64,000 nt of DNA from Budorcas taxicolor (Eukaryota > Chordata > Mammalia > Artiodactyla > Bovidae). The DNA lies in contig NC_068912.1 of the NCBI RefSeq assembly GCF_023091745.1, positions 104,463,567 to 104,527,566 of the forward strand. The letters run 5' to 3'. Made by a program: the position numbers and the translations under genes. Under the pieces are notes generated by a model. It had not been told where the DNA came from. It did no database searches and saw nothing but the letters and a program-made list of their open reading frames with translations. Shown piece by piece: positions 1-10,758 of the stretch (its first letter is position 1; every line of letters starts with the position of its first letter).

Positions 1-282
1 ACAAGTGAGTGTGTGCACACCAGTTTGTTTGCTGTGTCTGTTTTGGCTGCAGTGAGAGTGTCTTAATGTAGTGCCATCTGAGAACTGGATGCTGACTCTG
101 AGTTCACAGGGTCCAGGTCTCTCATCCCTGCCCCCCCAACCCCAGTCAGCCAGCAAGACCACCATGATGTTCACACTGACAGCTTGGCACTGGGGTCACC
201 TTGAGCTGCCCGACCTGCCACTTGGCGTCTTGACTCTTGGGCATCCGTCCTGTTTCCCCTCTCTCAGCCATCTGCTCCTTCT

Positions 283-395
283 TTTCTAGTCATTCATTCA
301 TTTGCTCATTTGCGTTTCAATCAACAAGCATTTATTGAGCGTCTACAATGTGCCAGGCACTGGCAATGTGCAGAAAATCTAGAGGCTGCAAATGG
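283..395 (-). mobile_element. L2-like LINE 3' end fragment
   Basis: The stretch carries ATTCATTCATT, then TTTATTGAGC and TGTGCCAGGCACTG, the reverse complement of the 3' end that L2 LINEs share with MIR. It is short, diverged and non-coding. The flanks (1-282 and 396-934) look single-copy, and I recognise no gene in them. Confidence 0.6.
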
Positions 396-934
396 GTGGC
401 ACTCAAGTCAGCCCGGCCTGCAGATGCATTCATTCGGCTCACAACATGGTGTCTTAAATTTGAATTTACTGCTGACACTAAAAATGTGGTGATTTCACAT
501 GAGAATGCTGACACCTTCTTCTCCCCGAAAATCTGAAGTTCTGGCAATATACACCCACACTCCCACATGGTAGTATTTTCAACAAGAGCAGCTACCCCTT
601 AAGATGAGGCAGGTCCCCTCCCCCATTCATCACAGATCCTGAGACTCCCAATTTTCTGGCCCACACCAGGATGAATACCATCCTGGCCCCATAAATGAAC
701 TGCATCACCCATTTATGGGATCCGCCTGGCTGCCTGTGCACTTGAATCTGATGTGGACCTTCATCTGAGGGATTTTCTGGTCCAGTGGGGGAGATAGACA
801 GATCCACAAGTAATTTTAGGAGATGAAGAGTGTTACAAGAACTGTGTCCTTTGGGAGAATGTGAAAAGGAAAGATTGTTATTGATGAAAAGAGTCAGGGA
901 CTTGATGGGGAAAGTGAGTTTAGACCCTGACTTC

Positions 935-1127
935 GGGCTTCCCTTGTAAAGAATCTGCCCGAAGTACAGGAGACCTGGGTTCAATCCCTGGGTCAGGAAG
1001 ATCCCCTGGAGGAGGAAATGGCAACCCACTCCAGTGTTCTTGCCTGGAGAATCCCATGGACAGAGCATGGCAGGCTACTGTCCATGGGGTCACAAAGAGT
1101 CAGACATGACTGAGCGACTTTCACTTT
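935..1127 (+). mobile_element. Bov-tA SINE, sense
   Basis: The element opens with a tRNA-like block containing a B-box-like GGTTCAATCCC, continues into the BovB-derived half (CAACCCACTCCAG...CTTGCCTGG), and ends in GACTGAGCGACTTTCAC. Bov-tA is a ruminant SINE transcribed by RNA polymerase III and mobilised by BovB. The first tRNA-like bases are partly deleted (CTTCCCTTGTAAAG). I found no clear TSD. Short ORFs across it are chance translations of SINE sequence. Confidence 0.93.
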
Positions 1128-2432
1128 GAAAATACAGTACGAGTATGCCAAGGTGTAGCTGTGAAGGGCACCCCTGACACAAGGCTCGGTCTCTATAGCA
1201 GCTCAGAGAACGTAGAAGTCCAGTGGGATTCTCCTTAGCCAACCCTGCCTAACCCCAAACCAGAGACCCCAGGACCCTTCACACTGACTAGCAGACATCC
1301 CTCCCCCAGCACCTGTCCCAGATAGCTGGGTGGCCTGTGAGCAGGTCCCAACCTGCCCACCAAAATTTGGAGTAGCACAGTCCTGCTGTTTCTCTCCGCC
1401 CCAGACCAGAGCTCAGGGAGGGGAGGGAGAGAAGGAGAGAACAAGGCAGGCCTGTCTCCACCCCCAGGGGCAGTAGATGGCCCTGGGTACAGGCCCAGGA
1501 AGTGGACAGACTGAATAAGCCTCCATGGTCCCCTCCCTTTTCTTCTCACCCCTTGAAAGCCAGAGACCTCAACATGTGCATTCCCTTGGTCCTCCCTTGG
1601 CACTCCCACATTCATCATCACTTATAGTAGTCTGGTGTCTCCCCAGGTGGCATCCTCAACCTAGAGTGGGGAGGGGTGGGGGAGACTTGTATCAATAGCT
1701 TCGGTATGATTCTCCTTAGAGAGTTCATAAGAGCCTCCCATTCTACTAGCTCTCATCCCTCCACATCCCAGTCCTGACTTTGCCCTGGGCACACTCTTCG
1801 CCCCATCTTTGCTTTGCTCACCTCCCTCTGCCTGGACCTCCCTTTCTCGCCCTTTTGACTTGTTGAAATCTTTCCTTCTTTAAGCCCCTTGGTGTATGAT
1901 GCCTTCCTGAACATCTCTGATTTGAGATCCACCAGCATCAATCACTTCATAACATTGCCAGAAATAAAAGAATTCACCTGTGATCCAGATGACCCAATCA
2001 ATGCAGCATTTCAGAGACAAAAGAGAACTCAGCCACTGAAGATGACCCCTTGGCTTTATTCCCCACCCTGTGTGGTTTTCTCCTGGTGATGAACATAGTG
2101 GTTCACAGTGAGGGTAATGAATTCTGTGCCTGCAACCAGGTCATGTAGTGCTCCAAGGTGGGAGCTGGCTGTTGTGTGTGTTTTCCTGAAGATGTACTGA
2201 CTGCTGTGTGACAAATAAGCCCAGTTGTATGTGGTTGGTAGCCAGTTGCCCCATGAATTGAATTCTTGGTAGAAGGGATGAGAAATTACTCTTTGCCTGC
2301 AGATTTGTCATTAAGGTAATCACTGGAGGATGAATGATTAATGATTTGGGAGTGACTGGGTCAGAGAAGGTGACACTTGCAATGTGAGGGCACATTGTGG
2401 CCAAGGACTTCTTTGCCTGCAGTGTGAAATTT
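1128..2432. other. Unique-looking non-coding DNA
   Basis: I recognise no repeat or gene. The part near 1,260-1,560 is GC-rich and open for 128 codons on the minus strand, but the translation is low in complexity and shows no domain. The remainder is ordinary A/T-richer sequence. Confidence 0.5.
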
Positions 2433-2563
2433 TGACCTATATGGGAAAAAAATCTAGGAAAAAAGTGGATATACATGTATGTATAACTGATTCAATCTGC
2501 TATACACTTGAAACTAACACAACATTGTAAATCAACTACATTCCAATAAATTTTTTTAAAAAA
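2433..2563 (+). mobile_element. 5'-truncated L1 3' tail
   Basis: The stretch from GACCTATATGGG to the AATAAATTTTTTTAAAAAA end carries GAAACTAACACAACATTGTA and CCAATAAA, typical of the 3' UTR end of artiodactyl L1. Only about 130 bp remain, so this is a severely truncated insertion without coding capacity. A related tail lies at 23,522-23,648. Confidence 0.75.
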
Positions 2564-2640
2564 CTGGCTAATGGGAAATTGGTTCATGCATCACCCAGGT
2601 TAATATAGGGTTGGGGAAAGGAAGGAGCGTAGACCCTGCA

Positions 2641-3184
2641 CCACCCCCCATCCCACCCCCCACCAAGGATGTCGAGAAGTCAGGGTGATAAGAGGGAATC
2701 TTGGCTACTCTGAAGTCACCATCTATGGGACTCTAGGTTATCCAGAGATTTTTGGCCAGGGATCTCAGACTATTTTCTACCACTTGCCCTGGTTCAGTTC
2801 CACTGACGGTTTCCCCAGGCTCCTCTGCGGCTTCCCACAGTGGTCTTCTCCTGGGCCTCCTTCTGGCCACACCATCTGTGGCTGCGATGCTGCTGGCAGC
2901 TGCACCAGGGCTTTGAGTGGCCCGTGCCAGCACCCCAAGACGGCTACTGTTGGGCCAGGGTTTCCACCCAGCAGCCTGAGACCTGGAGGCGCTGGGGAGA
3001 ACTATAAGGGGACAGAGCAGGAACCAGTGGACATTCCTGCCCTGATACATTTCATCAGCTCGGATCCCTCCAGAGACTACCTGGTCTTATTATTGATCAG
3101 CGAATAGCAAGTTATAGTCTTTTACTGTTTACAGAGAGTTTCTATTTAGGCTAATTTCCTTGAAACTCACAAGTACCCCGTGTC
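2641..3184. other. GC-rich unique-looking segment
   Basis: The segment starts with a C-rich run (2,645-2,662) and stays GC-rich to about 3,020. It is open for 140 codons on the plus strand and 105 on the minus strand, with no recognisable domain in either. I see no splice-site arrangement strong enough to call an exon. Confidence 0.4.
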
Positions 3185-3353
3185 TTGGGTATTTTTAAAA
3201 TCTATTTATTAAAAAATTTGAAAAAAAATTTGGCCATACCATGCAACATGTGGGATCTTAGTTCTCCAACCAGGGATCGAACCTGCACCCCTGCATTGGA
3301 AGCACAAAATCTTAACCACTGGACCACGAGAGAAGTCCTGTTGGGTATTTTTA
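3185..3353 (-). mobile_element. CHR-type SINE with 13-bp TSD
   Basis: Read on the minus strand, this is a tRNA-derived SINE (CACTGGACCAC...GGGATCGAACC...CATGTGGGATCTTAG on the plus strand), the CHR group shared by ruminants and cetaceans. The body is 3,198-3,340. A perfect 13-bp direct repeat, TTGGGTATTTTTA, lies at 3,185-3,197 and 3,341-3,353. The A-rich tail is the T/A-rich stretch at 3,198-3,230. Confidence 0.85.
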
Positions 3354-3769
3354 CTATTCCTATTTAACAGATGAAGAAACTAATGAGGCTCAGAGATTGA
3401 AATGATTTGCTTCGGGCTGGAGCCCAAAGTCCTTGACTCCAATGCGTCTCATCCTTCCATTCCACCTTTTGCCTCCCAAATCCTGTGCCCAGACAGACTC
3501 ACCAGCATCCTTTCCAAGTGAAGGGGCACCGGCGCTGGGAAGTGATTCAGCACCAGCCCCGATCCCTGGAATTTCCTGTCTTTTTGCTCTTGTCACTGAG
3601 GACACCAGCCTAAGGGAACATTTTCTCCCTCCGCATCCTGTTGAAGCACAAGGGGTCCAACTCCTACTGTGCAAAGGGAGAGAAAAGGAAAATCTCAGAT
3701 TCCAACTTTGGGAACCACTTGGGAAGAAGATGCTCCTAGTGCTTTAGGGTCTTTTGTTCTCTGTGCACT

Positions 3770-4135
3770 TATTTATTTAACAGATATGTATAAAGAACTG
3801 GCTGTGTGCCAGGCACAGTTGCAGGTGCTGGGATCACAGTGGTGAATGAGACAGGCCAAGTCCCCACTCGCTTGGAGCTCACGTGCTAGTGAATGATGAA
3901 TACAGTGTTTCACACCATGCTGGGGCCTGTAAAGAAAATAGAGAAGGTGATGGGATAGGAAGAGTGGGAGTGAGATCTGCCTGGATTAGTTTTTCAGGAG
4001 AGACTCTTGAAGAAGAAACGTATAAGCTGAGACTTGGGTGACAGAAGGAGCCTGGCATGAGAAAAGTGGGTCAGGAAGAGGGACCAGGAAGGGCAAAGGC
4101 CCACGTGGGAGCTCAGAAAGAGATTTTAAGGAAAT
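3770..4135 (-). mobile_element. L2-like LINE fragment
   Basis: TGTGCCAGGCAC is followed by GGTGCTGGGATCACAGTGGTGAATGAGACAG and then the GGAGCTCACGTGCTAGTG and GGCAAAGGCCC blocks, in the order seen in reverse-complemented L2 3' regions. It is diverged with small gaps, and I see no ORF remnant. Confidence 0.7.
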
Positions 4136-4757
4136 CATATTCTTCATGGTGTTAGATCACTGTGGTTCAGTAATACAGTGCCTACTGGGAGGAGTTATCC
4201 CCAGGCCCTACGCATATAATAAGGAGATTTCTGTGAGAAAACCAGTCTAAGTGCCAGACAGTGGACTCATGGTTGACCTTGGAGACCCAGGAACTGCTTC
4301 TGTCATGGGTTTTCCAAGAAATGACCATAGCATGGAATGAGCGCTTTGTTGGGGAGGACGGGAAGAAAGCCCAAATTCAGCGATTGTAGAAACTCTTGAT
4401 CCTGCAGTCCAGGTTTTCTGAGACTCCATGTTTATGATTTGACCTTGTGCTGCGGGGGTTTCAAGTTTGGATTCTGCTTTCGATTATCTGTGTTTTATTG
4501 TTTTTTGGGTGAGTCATTTAATCTCCATAAGCTTAGAACCATTAAATGAAGTGAAGGAGAGAGATGAAATGAACTCTAAGGTACTTCTTTCCCTTTTGCT
4601 GCCTTAAAATGAATGCACTGACCAGCAGTAGCTTTCTCTGTCTCAGGGTTTTCGGTGCCTCTGCTTTGAGTGAGGTTAGAGTACTAAGTCTGAGTCATTT
4701 GTGATGGTAGTGATTCCTTAACGTAAGCCAGGTGCTACTGTTAACTTCTCTTGGTGT

Positions 4758-4925
4758 AGACCAGTGGCTCCCAAAATGTAGTCCCTGGAGCAGCGGCCCC
4801 TGGGAATTTGTTAGAAATACAGATTCTCAGCCTCCGCTCCAGACCTACTGAATCAGAAACCGTGGGTGTGTCACCCCGACATCTAGATTTAACAAGGCCT
4901 CCAGTTGATTCTGATGTTTGGTGAA
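4758..4925. mobile_element. MER5A-like hAT MITE
   Basis: CCAGTGGCTCCCAAAATGTAG at the left, TTGTTAGAAATAC and CAGACCTACTGAATCAGAA inside, and AACAAGGCCTCCAG toward the right match the order of MER5A, a non-autonomous hAT-Charlie element. It encodes nothing. The right terminal repeat is eroded. Confidence 0.8.
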
Positions 4926-6617
4926 GTCTGGTATAAAGTGTGTATTCTAAGATTTGGGGGCTACCAGTAATGGATTCTTACATTTCAGTCATTCTGGTGG
5001 CCACAGGAAATGCTTGCGTTTCTCAGATGTTTATCCAACTTGGCTTAGCAAACAGTCCTGTGGCTGAAAGGCAGAAGGAAAGCTCATGGCTTTTGCTGGG
5101 ATTGGGTCCAAGGTCTTCTGTTGGCATTGTGTCCTGTCCACTACTCCAGGCAAGGGCCTGCTAAGAGGAGGGTGTTGGCAAGGGGGCATGCTCATCCTAG
5201 AGGAAGCCTTGGCAGAGAGACTGCTGGACCTGCTTCCATGCAGGCTGATTCAAATTGAGCTGGTTGTTGATTACATTAGTGTTCGCATGGTTTTAAAGCA
5301 TGAAACTGTCCTGCTTGCACCTGTGAAGATCCATGGTGATGAAAGGTCTTGGGTGCAAAGTAAAAAGTAATCTGGTGACCCTATACACTGGATCTAGAAT
5401 TCTGATCCCCCTTAGTCTCCTTGTCTAAATGTCCACTCATAAAACTAGAATGAGGTGACCAGATGGTCCAGATCACCCAGGACTGTCCCATGTTTCCCCT
5501 TCCTGTCCTCTCAGTCTGGTGTCTCGGATTTGACCCCGCGTTGCCCACTCCTGCTGGATCTTGTCCTGTCGAGGGACAGAACGTGCTGACGCCCTCCTGA
5601 AGAATGGGAAGAGAGGAGATTTTGAAAGCGCAGATTGCAATACTCTGCCAGAGGCCAAGGAAACCGATGCCTGGAGGAATTGCCTCCACACCAAGAGGAG
5701 CATCAAGGATACTGGAGTTGGAGGCACACAGGCCCAAGAAGGGCAGAAGTAAGTTTATTTTCCCGGTAGGGCATAGAGGAGGGTTAGTACTAGGTAGGGG
5801 TTGGGAGTGGGGCTGGGATGGCCTCTGCTGACCAGAAGGCAAGGCATGGGAGGCAGATGGGCAAAGCAGGAGGTGGCAAGGGCATGGCAAGGAGTGTGAT
5901 GAGCCTTCCAGCCCAAGCTGGCCTTGCCTCTCTCCTCCTGCCTTCTGCCCCTCTCCTTGATCCTCCAGCCTTCTGCCCTTCTTCCCGAATTCTTTCATCT
6001 CTGACCATGTCATTCCATCCTGGGGTCCTTCCTTCCTCCTGCCATCCTGGCAGCCCTGACACCCTTGTTAACCTCTTGCCTGGCTCCCTCCCCAGGCTCC
6101 TGCTGTACCCTGCCCACTGCCCACTCCATCCTCCTCGTCCGTGCCTGTGCACCATTGACATGATGGAAATGGCAGAATGGTAGAATCCCATCGTGATAAG
6201 CACTCTCCCTGTTCACAGATGCCAGCAATGACCAAGGGCCACCCATAACAGTTCCCTGGCTGTCTACCCAGGACCCACCGAATGGAGGTCACATACTCAC
6301 ATGTACTCACCAGCAACCACAAAAGCTGGAACAAAGGCCAGAGAAGCCGAAGCAGCAGCAGGAGTCCAGAAGCTTTCAGAATAACCCTGAGAAAAGTATC
6401 TATTGACTTACAACCAATTGTGTGGGTGGATAGTACGAGAAGACATCTTCCCTCCACCACTGGGTTCCACCCTACCTGGATGCCCTTCCTTATGGACTTT
6501 GATCTCCTATCTACCTTGAAGCATATGGTTCCTGCTTCAGCTGTGGTAGTTCTGGTTAACCATCTCTATGAGAAAATGTTAATTTTTCCCATCCGTCCAC
6601 ATTCTGGATTGAACTGT
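4926..6617. other. Unique-looking segment with a 210-codon open frame
   Basis: No repeat is evident. The minus strand is open from 6,013 to 5,381 (210 codons). The translation is rich in Pro, Ser, Leu and Gly and shows no domain, signal peptide or conserved motif that I recognise. The plus strand also has an open stretch at 5,818-6,183, as expected where GC content is high and stop codons are rare. I consider it non-coding. Confidence 0.4.
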
Positions 6618-6629
6618 CTTCTTACCTGC

Positions 6630-6895
6630 TGCTGCTGCTGCTAAGTCGCTTCAGTCATGTCTGACTCTGTGTGACTCCATAGATGGCAGCCCACCAGGCT
6701 CCCCCATCCCTGGGATTCTCCAGGCAAGAACACTAGAGTGGGTTGCCATTTCCTTCTCCAATATATGAAAGTGAAAAGTGAAAGTGAAGTCGCTCACTCA
6801 TGTCTGACTCGTAGTGACCCCATGGACTGCAGCCCACCAGGCTCCATGGGATTTCCAGGCAAGAGTACTGGAGTGGGTTGCTGTTGCCTTCTCCA
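6630..6895 (-). mobile_element. BOV-A2 SINE with 12-bp TSD
   Basis: On the plus strand the element starts with (CTG)n, its 3' (CAG)n tail reversed. Two Bov-A monomers follow, joined by the linker GAAAGTGAAAAGTGAAAGTG, which is diagnostic for BOV-A2. The direct repeat CTTCTTACCTGC flanks it at 6,618-6,629 and 6,896-6,907 without mismatch, so the insertion is complete. The TSD shows it came by target-primed reverse transcription. Confidence 0.95.
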
Positions 6896-7415
6896 CTTCT
6901 TACCTGCAACTGGGTTATTTTAGGCTAGAAGCACCTCTGGACATTCCTGTTTCTCAGAAGTTGCCATGGGCATGTCACAGTTGTTTCATTTGTGAACAGG
7001 GGTCCCTTTCTGACAGATACTGCCTGGTCTGGGCAACGTGTCTTCTGCCAGCTCCCTGGTACCTTTCTCCCCTCCCCCACCCTGTCCCAAGGGAGACTCA
7101 GTAGTGATCCTGCCACTCCTGGTGAGGACCACATGTGTGGTAGATGTGCTTTGACTTGAGGTGTGAAGGCAAGTGTGGTCTGGTGGAACTGATATGTTTG
7201 TAAATTTGGAGGTGACTAGAGCAGGCCTTTATCTCTGGGAGAAGGCAGCTTCCATGTTCCTCTTAACTCTTACTCTCACCTTTTAGTGTCTTTCTTAACC
7301 CAGGGTAGTCGTTCTTTTCTTTTTTCAATTAGAAGTCACTTTGGTTGTTATTTTTCATCTCAGATCATAGCCTACGGAAGGTCAGTGATGAATAACATGT
7401 ATTAACTCCACAGTA

Positions 7416-7626
7416 TACTCTTCCCGGGGAAGCTTAAATGGTGAAGAGTCTGCTTACAGGGTGGGAGACGTGGGTTCAATCTTGGGTCGGGAAGATCCCA
7501 TGAAGAAGGACATGGCAACCCTCTCCAGTAATCTTGCCCGGAGAATTCCATGGATAGAGGAGCCTGGTGGGCTACCGTCCATGGTACCCGCAAAGAGTTG
7601 GCCACAACTGAGGGACTAACACTTTC
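7416..7626 (+). mobile_element. Bov-tA SINE with 11-bp TSD
   Basis: The tRNA-like block (AAGCTTAAATGGTGAAGAG...GGGTTCAATCTTGGG) is followed by the BovB-derived half ending GAGGGACTAACACTTTC. The perfect repeat ACTCCACAGTA lies at 7,405-7,415 and 7,627-7,637. The extreme 5' end is diverged (CCCGGGGAAGCTTAAATGG). Confidence 0.93.
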
Positions 7627-8219
7627 ACTCCACAGTACAGCAAGGGAGAAAAGTTGTAAGTTCAGTTGTACATCTCAGGGCAGAACATTTGGAACAATTT
7701 GAAAACCCCAAAGGGAAAACATAAAATTTGCACATCATCCACTGGCCTGTTCATGACAGCTGTCCTTTGCAAGTGTGTCCTTTTGCAAGTCTTGCTTGCT
7801 TGTGATCGTCCTTACTGGGTGAAACCTCCATGAAGGCATTGTCTGTTCTTCATCTGCACCTCCAGAGACTCTGGCACCATCTTAGACAACTTATTCAGAA
7901 ATCTGTTCTATGTGAAATCCAAATGGGAGGAAACAAAATTAAAGGTAAAGGGATTCATGAGTTGAAACAGAGTCTCAATGTTTTATGTATGCAGAGAAAT
8001 TTGCATTAATTCATATCCTTCTGTTGATGAAAACTTTTTCAAATATTTCATTATGAAAGTAACAATCTCATTTAAGAAAATATGGGAACTAGAGAAAAGG
8101 ACCACTTTCCACCCTGTCTCACCATCCTAACCCATGGCTGGTGGTGTTTCGGGCAGCTTCACCCAGAAAAATGTGTATTAAGATGATACTGAGGATAAGA
8201 GTGGAGGAATATGTGAGGT

Positions 8220-8427
8220 GTTTGGTTTTTTTTTTTAGTTTTTTTATTATTTTAATTTTTAATTTAACATGTTTAAAAGTTAATTATATTCATGTAGTTT
8301 AAAGTTCAAATAGTACTGAAGTATAGAGAATGAAAAGTCTATGCCCCAGCCACCTAGGTTCCTGGAGAGACCCAAGAGTATCAGTTTCTTACATATCCTT
8401 CTAGAGTTTTTTCATGCATACAAAACC
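8220..8427. other. A/T-rich segment, probably old LINE 3' UTR
   Basis: A T-rich run at 8,228-8,268 is followed by GTTCAAATAGTAC and CAGTTTCTTACATATCCTTC, which resemble old L1 3' UTR sequence seen beside TATGCATA motifs. The match is from memory and weak. The segment continues beyond the SINE at 8,428-8,640. Confidence 0.35.
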
Positions 8428-8640
8428 GTGTGTGTGTGTGTGGTCAGTTGCTCAGATATGTCTGACTCTTTGCGACTTTATGGACTGTAGCCTGCCAGGC
8501 TCTTCTGTCCATGGGATTTTCTCAGCAAGGATACTGGAGTGGGTTGCCCTTTACTCCTCCAGGGGGATCTTCCCAACCCCGGGATCAAACCCACATTTCC
8601 TGCATTATGGATTCCTTACCACTGAGCCAATGGGAAGTCC
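8428..8640 (-). mobile_element. Bov-tA SINE with about 11-bp TSD
   Basis: The element appears as reverse complement: the (TG)n tail, then GCTCAGATATGTCTGACTC, ending at the tRNA-like 5' end CCAATGGGAAGTCC. The repeat CATACAAAACC occurs at 8,417-8,427 and 8,640-8,650, overlapping the SINE edge by one base. Confidence 0.93.
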
Positions 8641-8801
8641 ATACAAAACCATATATGCATATAAAATATGAATTTCTAATGGAGGACTTGGTAATATCAG
8701 TATCTTTACTGACTGTTGTAAGTTTAGTCTAAACTATCCTGTGGCTCTTAGTGGCAGGCCTGAGATACAGCTGGCAAAGAAGAGAAAGGGGTGGACTGGG
8801 T

Positions 8802-8869
8802 TATGTGTGTGTATGTGTGTGTGAGTGTGTGTGTGTGCGTGTGTGTGTGTGAGAGAGAGAGAGTGTGAG
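8802..8869. repeat. (GT)n/(GA)n compound microsatellite
   Basis: Interrupted GT repeats from 8,802 to 8,852 pass into (GA)n with a final GTGTGAG. The interruptions (TATG, GAGT, GCGT) suggest an old, fairly stable array. Confidence 0.95.
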
Positions 8870-8934
8870 GGGAGTAGGTAGTTGTTGCTAAAGGAGAAAG
8901 GGAAGGAACAAGAAGCAGAGGGAAAGAGTAAGCA

Positions 8935-9410
8935 TTCTTTCATTTATTCAACCAGTATTGACTGAGCATCTATTATATGCCAGATACTGTTCTAGACCCA
9001 GGGGAATCAGGAGTGAACCAAAAGACAAAATTCCTCTTCCTCATGCATATTTATTAAAAATGGAAGGTGGTAGATAATAAATATAATAAATACGTAAATT
9101 GTATAGCTGGTTAGAATGTGAAATTACTATGGGAAAAATTAAGTAGGGTTCAGAAGATTGGGAGTATCAGGGAACAATTTAAAAGTGAGTGGTCAGGGTG
9201 GGCTTGAAAAGACAGCGTTTGAGTGCAGACTTGAAGGAGGCAAGAGAGTGCGCCCTGTGGATATCCAGGGAAGGAGCACCTGTAGAGGGAAGAGGCAGTG
9301 CAAAGGCCCCGAGGCTGAAGACTGAGTCCTGGCGGTTGTCAGCAGCATGTGCTCCCAGGCTGTTCCTGGAGACCTCTGCCCTGACGCTGGGTTCCCTCAG
9401 GTCCTGAAGA
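8935..9410 (-). mobile_element. L2-like LINE fragment, long
   Basis: TTCATTTATTCAACC, GAGCATCTATTATATGCCAG, GAGTGAACCAAAAGACAAAATTCC and, far downstream, GGGAAGAGGCAGTGCAAAGGCCCCGAGGC follow the order of a reversed L2 3' region over about 475 bp. The two short ORFs across it are antisense or UTR artefacts. Confidence 0.75.
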
Positions 9411-10552
9411 AGCAAAGGTCAGGCTGGTGGGTTCTGTCTGCAGTGCTGAGATTATTGTACACTGGATGTTAACTTTTCCTTTATCTAAATTCTGATCCTA
9501 ATGTTTAATTTTACTCCTTTCATGATAATTCTGTGGTTTGGGTGTTAATTTAGTCCAAATAAAGAAAGAAGGGGAATAGCATCATTGTAGTAGAAAAAGC
9601 AAGGTTAAGACTCCCAGGGTCCTGGGTTATATAAACAGATCCTGCCACATAGTTTAAAGCCTTTGGGACACACTTCTCTATCTCTCTGATCCTCGGTTTC
9701 CTCATTTAGAAATTGCAGGGGACATACTTGAGATGGCTCTCGGGCTGTCCTCAGACTCTGTAACCAGTTAAGATAGGGAGTGGTGTTGGGTGATGTCTAG
9801 TGATACTGCAGGAAGGGCGGTGGGGGCTTCTGCCTGCGGAGGACTCTGTGCACGTGCTAATGTGTGCTGCCACCGATGTTCCATCTTGGACTAGAAGAGC
9901 TTAACTTCACCCTTAAAATAGAATATTCCATCTGAGCAAGTCCAGAATCCCTGATGATAACAGGGGAGATACAGCAACGCTGCTAATTGCATTCTCTCCT
10001 TGTTTCCTCTGCGCCCTTGAAGGGTTGGTGTTCCCCGCGCCCCCGAGCTGCACTGGTTCTCCGTCTGCAGTGGACGTGACCGGGGCAGGGTCCGGGGCTC
10101 CTTCTTTCATGCTTTCTCACCTCAGAGGTCCTCTCCCCATCTCACTCTCATCAGTTTGGATGCTTGGAGTCTTTTGTCTGTGCTGCTGAATTAGGCAGTG
10201 GGGAGGAGAGGGAGTGTGTCGTTGACATCACGGTTGTTCTATGTGGAGCAAAATCGCTGTGAATTTCAAAGTGGGAATGTGTGTTAAAGGTTGTGGGGGC
10301 AGAGCTAGAGTCTTTAGCAATCTTAAGGAGCAATCTTTCCTCCTCACTTAGGAGGAAAAATGTTTAACATGAATAGGAGCCTTTTCTGTTTCACTCTTAA
10401 AATGTGAGTCACCTTGGTTATCGTTCCTTCCTTGCTTATTCCTCAGTGCTTCCTGTGATTTTTCGTGAACTACCCATCTTTATTAGCACCCTTGGCTGCT
10501 GTTAAGCAGGGCTTTTTGGAAGAGCGGCTTCCAAAACCGGGTTTCTCTTCTC
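9411..10552. other. Unique-looking non-coding DNA
   Basis: No repeat is recognised. 9,600-9,720 weakly resembles a MIR (CCTCATTTAGAAATTG). 10,020-10,110 is GC-rich with several CpGs and a short minus-strand open frame (9,913-10,110) without features. Confidence 0.4.
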
Positions 10553-10758
10553 TTGTGTGTGTGTACTGAGTATCTTCGGTTGTGTCCAATTCTTTGTGAC
10601 CCTATGAACTGTAGCCCACCAGGCTCCTATGTCCATGGGATTCTCTAATTAAGGATATTAGAGTGGGTTGTCATTCCCTCCTCCAGGGGATCTTCCTGAC
10701 CCAAGGATTGAGCCCGCATTTCTTTTTGGCAGGTGGGTTCTTTACTAGTGCCACCTGG
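10553..10758 (-). mobile_element. Bov-tA SINE, diverged
   Basis: A reversed Bov-tA with GTGTCCAATTCTTTGTGACC near its left end and CTAGTGCCACCTGG at its right. It is more diverged than most copies here (CTCTAATTAAGGATATTAGAG for the usual CTCCAGGCAAG... block), so it is an older insertion. No TSD was found. Confidence 0.88.
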
